From Sandaracinaceae bacterium (lineage in GTDB: Bacteria; Myxococcota_A; Polyangia; Polyangiales; Sandaracinaceae), in NCBI GenBank assembly GCA_025056955.1, contig JANWYL010000031.1:1-17922 (forward strand): a DNA stretch of 17,922 nt, written 5' to 3'. A program made the position numbers and the translations under genes. Below are positions 14,099-17,922 of the stretch, one piece after another. The notes beneath the pieces were generated by a model. The model searched no databases. It was not told the origin of the DNA and saw nothing but the letters and a program-made list of their open reading frames with translations. Every line of letters begins with the position of its first letter. Position 1 is the first letter of the stretch.

Positions 14099-14788
14099 AT
14101 GTTCTATCCACCCCTGGCCAGGAAGCGATCACCTTTTTTTGACTTGTTTTTTGGACCAAAGCGGATTCAAACTACATACGTGTCGTTGGCAGCCCTGAAA
14201 ATCTTGAGATGTTTGACAAGGTTGTGGTGCACTGCTTGTTTTTTTGCACTCCCCTTTCCACTGGGACATGCTCAAGAAGCCCTTTCCGGAACCCCACCCA
14301 TCCTCAGCGAACCCGCGGACTTCGAGCTCGAGTCCACATCTGGCCACAAACGAAGCATGTCGCAAGCTCGCGGGCGGGTGGTTGTGGTTTTCTACGAAAA
14401 CCGAGAACACGCTCGAGACAACGAAGATTTCAAGTACACCCTCGCCCAATTCATCCGTGACAACCAATTGCAAAAAGAAATCAATGTCTATGCCGTGGCC
14501 AACCTTTTGGGTGTCGATGGGCTCAGCCGAGAAATTGCCAGGGGCATTGTTCGAGCAGTCGCCAGGAGCTACGGGATCGACCTTTTGATGGATTGGGAGG
14601 GGCAACTCCAGCGACCACCTTTCCTTTTCCCAAACGATGGCTCAACGATAGCCCTTTTTGACAGGGAGGGCCGTTTGCGGTACCGCTTCACTGGACGCAT
14701 CGACACCAGCAAGCAGAGCGAAATTTTCCGCCTTTTAAGGAGGTTGCTCCGCACCCAATCAACACCCAGTGCCTCAAGCGCCCGCTAA
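14099..14788 (+). CDS. Exported thioredoxin-fold protein lacking redox cysteines
   Basis: From ATG at 14099 this is 229 residues with a long N-region and a hydrophobic signal ending LGHAQE. GTG 14180 or TTG 14204 would give more ordinary signal peptides. The start is unresolved because none has a good ribosome site. The mature part has the order of a TlpA/AhpC-like thioredoxin fold: SEPADFELESTSG (first strand), VVVVFYENREHA (strand where CxxC normally follows), STIALFDREGRLRYRFTGRID (late beta-hairpin), then a C-terminal helix. No Cys occurs anywhere after the signal, so it cannot be a dithiol oxidoreductase. It is broadly like the YtfJ-type periplasmic proteins of Enterobacteria, which also lack the CxxC, but I cannot assign it to that family from sequence alone. 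It is convergent with hemC, with a 5-base gap. Confidence 0.75.
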   Translation: MFYPPLARKRSPFFDLFFGPKRIQTTYVSLAALKILRCLTRLWCTACFFALPFPLGHAQEALSGTPPILSEPADFELESTSGHKRSMSQARGRVVVVFYENREHARDNEDFKYTLAQFIRDNQLQKEINVYAVANLLGVDGLSREIARGIVRAVARSYGIDLLMDWEGQLQRPPFLFPNDGSTIALFDREGRLRYRFTGRIDTSKQSEIFRLLRRLLRTQSTPSASSAR

Positions 14789-14793
14789 CCAAC

Positions 14794-15798
14794 TCAGTAG
14801 AAAGAGTAGGGGTCCTCAATTGTTCTCGCTTCTTGAAGGATGCGCTCTGCTCCTTGCGCGAGCAGTCGATCTGCAAAGCGGATGGCACCCTGTTCAACTT
14901 CCTCCTGCGTCGCGTTTTTCAGGGCGATTTCCTCATGAATCCTCACAGCCGCCGAGCCATCAGGGGCCCCCACCCAAGCCATCAACTCCAAGCGCTCGCC
15001 CACTAACCTTGCATGCACAGCCAGGGGCGTCGTGCAAGTGCCTTGGAGGGCTTTGAGCACGCTTCGCTCAGCCAGCACGGCGAGTTCAGTTTCGAAATGC
15101 CGAATCGGACGAGCCAAGTCATGCACCCAGCTTGAATCGGCCAACCCTTCGATGGCCAATGCACCCTGCCCAACTGCAGGAATCACCTCCTCAACCGCAA
15201 AAGGTTTGACCCACAAATCGCCCTGAGCTTCACCCTCTTTACCCCCCTCCAAACGCAACCCAAGCTTAGACAAACCCAAGCGCGTAAGCCCCGCCATAGC
15301 GAGAACAATTCCGTCCACCTTTCCCTCACGCAATCGCTTTAAGCGGGTATCGACATTGCCACGCATTGGAACAAAGCGCAGGTCACTTCGCTTGGCCTTG
15401 AGTTGAAGCACCCTTCTTAAGGAACTGGTCCCTATCGAAGCCCCCACAGGGAGGCCATCGAGCCCTCCACTCCTTGGACTAACGAGGGCATCCCTTGGAT
15501 CCACGCGCTCTGGCACTGCAACAATTGCCATCCCATCGCCGAGGCGTTCCGGCACATCTTTCATTGAATGCACCGCCAGATCCGCCCTTCCCTCTGCAAT
15601 CGCTTTCTCCAATTCGCTCACAAAGAGGCCTTTTCCGCCAATTCGTGCAAGGCTTTGATCCAAGCGACGATCCCCTTCTGTTGTGATCAATACCTCTTGA
15701 ACAGAAAGATCAGGAAAGTGCTTTTGGATCTGCTCTACCACCCAACGGGTTTGCGCCAAAGCGAGCAAACTTCTCCTCGTGGCAACTCTTATAACCAT
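14794..15798 (-). CDS. hemC: Hydroxymethylbilane synthase (porphobilinogen deaminase)
   Basis: This 334-residue protein aligns throughout with HemC, which polymerises four porphobilinogens to hydroxymethylbilane in cytosolic tetrapyrrole synthesis. VATRRSLLALAQT at the N-terminus, GGKGLFVSELEKA, LAVHSMKDVP with catalytic Asp81, GTSSLRR, RGNVDTRL, and PAVGQGALAIE are all diagnostic. The dipyrromethane cofactor Cys is Cys255 in LQGTCTTPLAVHA. The usual loop is GGCQVP-like, so the flanking Gly-to-Thr and Gln-to-Thr changes are unusual but the Cys is kept. The protein is slightly longer than the roughly 310-residue norm, partly from an insert (RLEGGKEGEAQG). ATG 15798 has AAAGG seven bases upstream. 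It follows the rhomboid-like gene by 32 bases on the same strand. Confidence 0.97.
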   Translation of the reverse strand: MVIRVATRRSLLALAQTRWVVEQIQKHFPDLSVQEVLITTEGDRRLDQSLARIGGKGLFVSELEKAIAEGRADLAVHSMKDVPERLGDGMAIVAVPERVDPRDALVSPRSGGLDGLPVGASIGTSSLRRVLQLKAKRSDLRFVPMRGNVDTRLKRLREGKVDGIVLAMAGLTRLGLSKLGLRLEGGKEGEAQGDLWVKPFAVEEVIPAVGQGALAIEGLADSSWVHDLARPIRHFETELAVLAERSVLKALQGTCTTPLAVHARLVGERLELMAWVGAPDGSAAVRIHEEIALKNATQEEVEQGAIRFADRLLAQGAERILQEARTIEDPYSFY

Positions 15799-15830
15799 GA
15801 CAATGCCTTTCTCATCATCTCATAAGAGAT

Positions 15831-16451
15831 CTAAAACCACATGTTTTCTCTAAAGAAGCTTCTGAAAATTCGTTTTTTCCATTTCTCCCAAATGTACCCA
15901 GCCGCAGCGCTTCCCAAAAAAGCAGTTAGGATTGGAATAAATCCATTTGAAATGGCATCAAATGCAGCAAGCAGCCCAAAAAAGCCAATGACCACCCAAG
16001 GATCGGCAGGCCCAATCCCTGGAACCATTACTTTTTGACCACGCGCCCGAATGGACAAAGCCACAATTAAAGCCACTGTAAAGGAGCTCCCAGCCCATCC
16101 ATCCCTCGGAGTCAACAATAGTCCAAGCATTGCGCCAAGCGCCTCACCAAGAATTGAAAACACAAAAAGCCCCCAAAGGGCCCTCGTTCCAGTTCTATTT
16201 TCATATTCGGCCCCCATAATTGCAATCAATATCAATTCAATGATTTTCCAAATCACACTTTTTCCACTTGTTCCAGTAATCATCCAATAGGTGGCCCATT
16301 GCCAAAGCCAACTGAAGCTTGGCTCTGGAGCAATCGCAAGCCATTGGAACAAGGCACCATATGGGCCTGTGACAAAGAGATTGGCAATCAAAATAATCCC
16401 AAAAAGGATGAGGATATTGCGTGTTCCAGGGGGTAAATCGGCCCATCTCAT
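15831..16451 (-). CDS. Rhomboid-like integral membrane protein, probably proteolytically inactive
   Basis: From ATG at 16451 this is 206 residues with about six hydrophobic segments (about 12-28, 47-60, 68-83, 92-113, 119-135, 152-185). WLWQWATYWMI resembles the WR-x-x-T-Y segment at the start of rhomboid domains. GWAGSSFTVAL aligns with the GxSG helix and keeps a Ser (Ser123), although the following Gly is Phe. AFLGSAAAGYIW aligns with the HLGG-x-x-AG helix, but the catalytic His is Phe178. The Ser-His dyad is therefore broken, as in iRhom and derlin-like pseudoproteases, which bind rather than cut membrane proteins. This assignment is by motif order, without a search. AGGTGA lies five bases before the chosen ATG; GTG 16460 would overlap that site. 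The gene is A+T-richer than hemC, which follows it. Confidence 0.75.
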   Translation of the reverse strand: MRWADLPPGTRNILILFGIILIANLFVTGPYGALFQWLAIAPEPSFSWLWQWATYWMITGTSGKSVIWKIIELILIAIMGAEYENRTGTRALWGLFVFSILGEALGAMLGLLLTPRDGWAGSSFTVALIVALSIRARGQKVMVPGIGPADPWVVIGFFGLLAAFDAISNGFIPILTAFLGSAAAGYIWEKWKKRIFRSFFRENMWF

Positions 16452-16504
16452 TGCTTTCACCTGAAAAAGCCAGAATGGTTTTTATGTTTATTTTCCTTTG
16501 GCAG

Positions 16505-16517
16505 CACCATCATGGTG
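16505..16517. repeat. Inverted repeat CACCAT-C-ATGGTG
   Basis: A six-base dyad around one base, followed by ATTAAAAAATTG. Its position about 55 bases upstream of the rhomboid-like start suits an operator better than a terminator, because both flanking genes are transcribed away from it. Confidence 0.35.
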
Positions 16518-16552
16518 ATTAAAAAATTGAAGCGCGCAAACACCAAAAGGCC

Positions 16553-16570
16553 GGGAGAGGTCTCTCACCC
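16553..16570. repeat. Imperfect inverted repeat GGGAGAGGTCTCTCACCC
   Basis: Outer GGG/CCC and inner GAG/CTC arms are separated by an A-A mismatch, with a GTCT loop. It lies 64 bases before ATG 16635 and may be a regulatory site of the SDR gene or a chance dyad. Confidence 0.3.
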
Positions 16571-16634
16571 AAAGGCAATCAGCTTCTTTTGAAACCACCT
16601 TGTGCCCCCCAATCCAACATCCCAGTATTTGCTC

Positions 16635-17504
16635 ATGGGTCTTTTCGTTGCTGGAGCTGGCTACTTAGGGCTTGCTGTGGCTAAAGAGTTCGCCCGGACT
16701 TCAGAGGCCCCCATTTGGCTGGCTCGGCGCTGTACCCAGTCGATTGACTGGAGCTCCCTTCCCCCCACCGTGCACCCTTGGCCATGCGATTTGCTGGATC
16801 CCCACCTCAAGCTGCCACCAGGCCCTCTCTCTGTGGTTTTTGCAGCAGGGCCTGCGCAACAAAGCCTTGAGGCATACGAACAAGTTTATGTGAAAGCCCT
16901 GGCCAACCTCTTAGACACGATAGACAAAAGAGGTCATCGTCTCGAGCGCTTGATCTTGGTTTCGAGCACCTCGGTGTTTGAGGACATTGATGGTGTGGTT
17001 GATGAGTCGAGCCCCACTCGAGACGACCCCAAAACCCGCATCCTCCTCCGCGCTGAAGCCCTAAGCCGCGAAGCAAAGGGCATCGTTTTTCGCTTGGCAG
17101 GGATCTACGGGCCAGGTCGCACCCGCCTCATCGATCTCGTTCTGAGTGGAAAGGCCAGGTGTCACCCAAGCCGCCCCTTTGGGAACCGCATCCATCGCGA
17201 CGATGCCGCCCGGGCCATCGTTCATCTTTTGAGGCATCGTGCGCCACCGCCCCTCGTGATTGGGGTCGATCATGCTCCAGTTGAGCTATGTGAGGTGTAC
17301 CGGTGGATCGCAAAAGAGCTTGGCCTTCCTCCCCCTCCCATGAGCGACGAAGCAGACGAGCGCACGAAGGAGTCACTGCGCATGGGTGCTCGGAAACGTT
17401 GTTCGAATGCCCTTTTGCTTTCAACAGGCTACCGATTCGTGTACCCAACCTATCGAGAAGGCTATGGTGCCCTTCTCAAAAGCCAGAGGCAGGAAATTTC
17501 TTAA
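16635..17504 (+). CDS. YeeZ-like atypical SDR / NAD-dependent epimerase-family protein
   Basis: From ATG at 16635 this is 289 residues, beginning directly with a Rossmann strand, MGLFVAGAGYLG, the G-x-G-x-x-G dinucleotide motif. GTG 16602 would add 11 residues. LILVSSTSVFED is strand 5 with the Ser triplet of extended SDRs. The YxxxK catalytic pair is missing: the following segment reads LRAEALSREAKGIVFRLAGIYGPGRT, typical of the YeeZ-type atypical SDRs. NRIHRDDAARAIVHLL is the conserved C-terminal part. Family members bind NAD(P) and often have no known reaction; the protein should be cytosolic. No strong ribosome site precedes either start. It is upstream of the ArsA-type ATPase gene with a 73-base gap, so the two may or may not be co-transcribed. 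Confidence 0.87.
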   Translation: MGLFVAGAGYLGLAVAKEFARTSEAPIWLARRCTQSIDWSSLPPTVHPWPCDLLDPHLKLPPGPLSVVFAAGPAQQSLEAYEQVYVKALANLLDTIDKRGHRLERLILVSSTSVFEDIDGVVDESSPTRDDPKTRILLRAEALSREAKGIVFRLAGIYGPGRTRLIDLVLSGKARCHPSRPFGNRIHRDDAARAIVHLLRHRAPPPLVIGVDHAPVELCEVYRWIAKELGLPPPPMSDEADERTKESLRMGARKRCSNALLLSTGYRFVYPTYREGYGALLKSQRQEIS

Positions 17505-17577
17505 CCAGCTGGCAACGAGATCTCAGATGACTCCCGCCACCTGACACAATAGAATTCGTCACCAATTCAATTCAAGA
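17505..17577 (+). other. Short gap before the ArsA-type ATPase gene
   Basis: These 73 bases contain CTGACA at 17541-17546, a plausible -35 element, but no convincing -10 at the right distance. They also lack a Shine-Dalgarno site before ATG 17578. I see no terminator hairpin. Confidence 0.3.
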
Positions 17578-17922
17578 ATGCACAACTCACTTTTATCTCA
17601 TCGCTTTCTTTTTGTCGTTGGAAAAGGCGGTGTTGGCAAAACCACGGTCGCAGCGGCGCTCGCCTTGGCCGCAAGCCTTCGGGGCAAAAAAGCCCTCCTT
17701 GCCATGTGCAATGCCAAGGAAAGGGCCAGCGTGCTCCTTGGCGTGCCTCCAATTGGGCCACGCAACACCACCATTCTCCCTGGCCTTGACGCAGTCAACA
17801 TGGTGCCCCGCTATGCCCTTGAAGAGTACGGCACAATGGTGCTTCGCTCGCGGGCCCTCTATCGCGCGCTTTTCGAAAACCCATTGGCAAGCGCTTTTTT
17901 GCGAGGCACGCCTGGTCTCGAA
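17578..17922 (+). CDS. ArsA/GET3-family P-loop ATPase, N-terminal part
   Basis: 115 codons are visible from ATG 17578 and the frame runs off the window. FLFVVGKGGVGKTTVAAALA contains the deviant Walker A motif KGGVGKTT (Lys16, Lys21) of the SIMIBI class shared by ArsA, GET3, MinD and ParA. The following strand KKALLAMCNAKERASVLLG replaces the usual DTDPA-type segment, so the protein is not a textbook arsenite pump ATPase. It fits the ArsA-related ATPases common as paralogous pairs in Myxococcota, whose cargo is not known to me. No arsenic-resistance genes are near. The start lacks a clear ribosome site, but Walker A lies at the expected distance. Confidence 0.88.
   Translation, partial: MHNSLLSHRFLFVVGKGGVGKTTVAAALALAASLRGKKALLAMCNAKERASVLLGVPPIGPRNTTILPGLDAVNMVPRYALEEYGTMVLRSRALYRALFENPLASAFLRGTPGLE

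Larger units (their letters stand above)
16452..16634. other. Divergent intergenic region with two inverted repeats
   Basis: These 183 bases separate the rhomboid-like gene (-) from the SDR gene (+) and must hold both promoters, although no clear -35/-10 pair stands out. The rhomboid ribosome site AGGTGA is at 16457-16462. Two dyads are visible: CACCATCATGGTG (16505-16517), next to an A-run, and GGGAGAGGTCTCTCACCC (16553-16570), a 3+3 bp stem with one A-A mismatch and a 4-base loop. Either could be an operator. No small gene is supported. Confidence 0.5.

Noticed and set aside
14019..14159. 47-codon extension of the hotdog protein
   Set aside because: The hotdog fold begins at VETAEFEVEVNEF. 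The extension overlaps the divergent gene and contains the likely promoter.
15817..15830. ATCTC-ATAA-GAGAT dyad between the rhomboid-like gene and hemC as a terminator
   Set aside because: The stem is short and A+T-rich, with no downstream T run on the transcribed strand. It lies in a 32-base gap between same-strand genes that are probably co-transcribed.

Overview
The window looks like chromosomal DNA of a Gram-negative predatory or surface-degrading bacterium, most likely a Myxococcota or Bradymonadota-type lineage (inference). Lipoproteins with Asp/Ala/Pro/Gly-rich linkers after the lipobox, outer-membrane proteins ending in aromatic residues, MopE-like D-x-D-x-D-G/Cys repeats, and an ArsA-type ATPase next to an SDR protein are all common there. 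Base composition is moderately G+C-rich, with visibly A+T-richer patches (about 1940-2720, parts of 3330-4700, and 15831-16630). I see no tRNA, rRNA, CRISPR array, insertion sequence or integrase. Coding density is high and no gene-free gap exceeds about 190 bases.

Layout. (a) 3-440 (+): the C-terminal end of an M74/MepA-type murein endopeptidase. (b) 484-7510 (-): seven genes on one strand with short gaps, possibly one operon. In transcription order they are a macro-domain protein, an outer-membrane beta-barrel protein, a secreted SNase-like protein, a lipoprotein with ten MopE-like repeats, a protein fusing three such repeats to a beta-barrel, a second SNase-like lipoprotein, and a thiol glutathione peroxidase. 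(c) 7580-12659: two divergent lipoprotein glycoside hydrolases whose start codons overlap within a single CATG. One is an (alpha/alpha)6-barrel enzyme with FnIII- and CBM6/35-like modules. The other is a GH13 alpha-amylase-family enzyme with a starch-binding-like N-terminus. (d) 12664-14018 (-): a short hotdog (ApeI/FabZ-like) dehydratase tightly coupled to a cysteine-rich lipoprotein. (e) 14099-14788 (+): a secreted thioredoxin-fold protein without cysteines in its mature part. (f) 14794-16451 (-): a rhomboid-like membrane protein lacking the catalytic His, followed by hemC. (g) 16635-17922 (+): a YeeZ-like SDR protein and the start of an ArsA/GET3-like ATPase.

How the genes may work together. 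The divergent hydrolases share architecture (lipobox, acidic linker, carbohydrate-binding module, catalytic barrel) and probably form a surface alpha-glucan degradation pair. The seven-gene minus-strand block is the least conventional part. It places two exported SNase-type proteins between acidic, metal-binding-like repeat proteins and two putative outer-membrane barrels. Because SNase-type nucleases use Ca2+, a surface nucleic-acid processing or scavenging role is a reasonable but untested hypothesis. HemC is ordinary core metabolism. Several proteins keep a fold but lose an expected residue: the rhomboid-like protein, the thioredoxin-like protein, GH13 region I, and the Ca2+ ligands of the second SNase.
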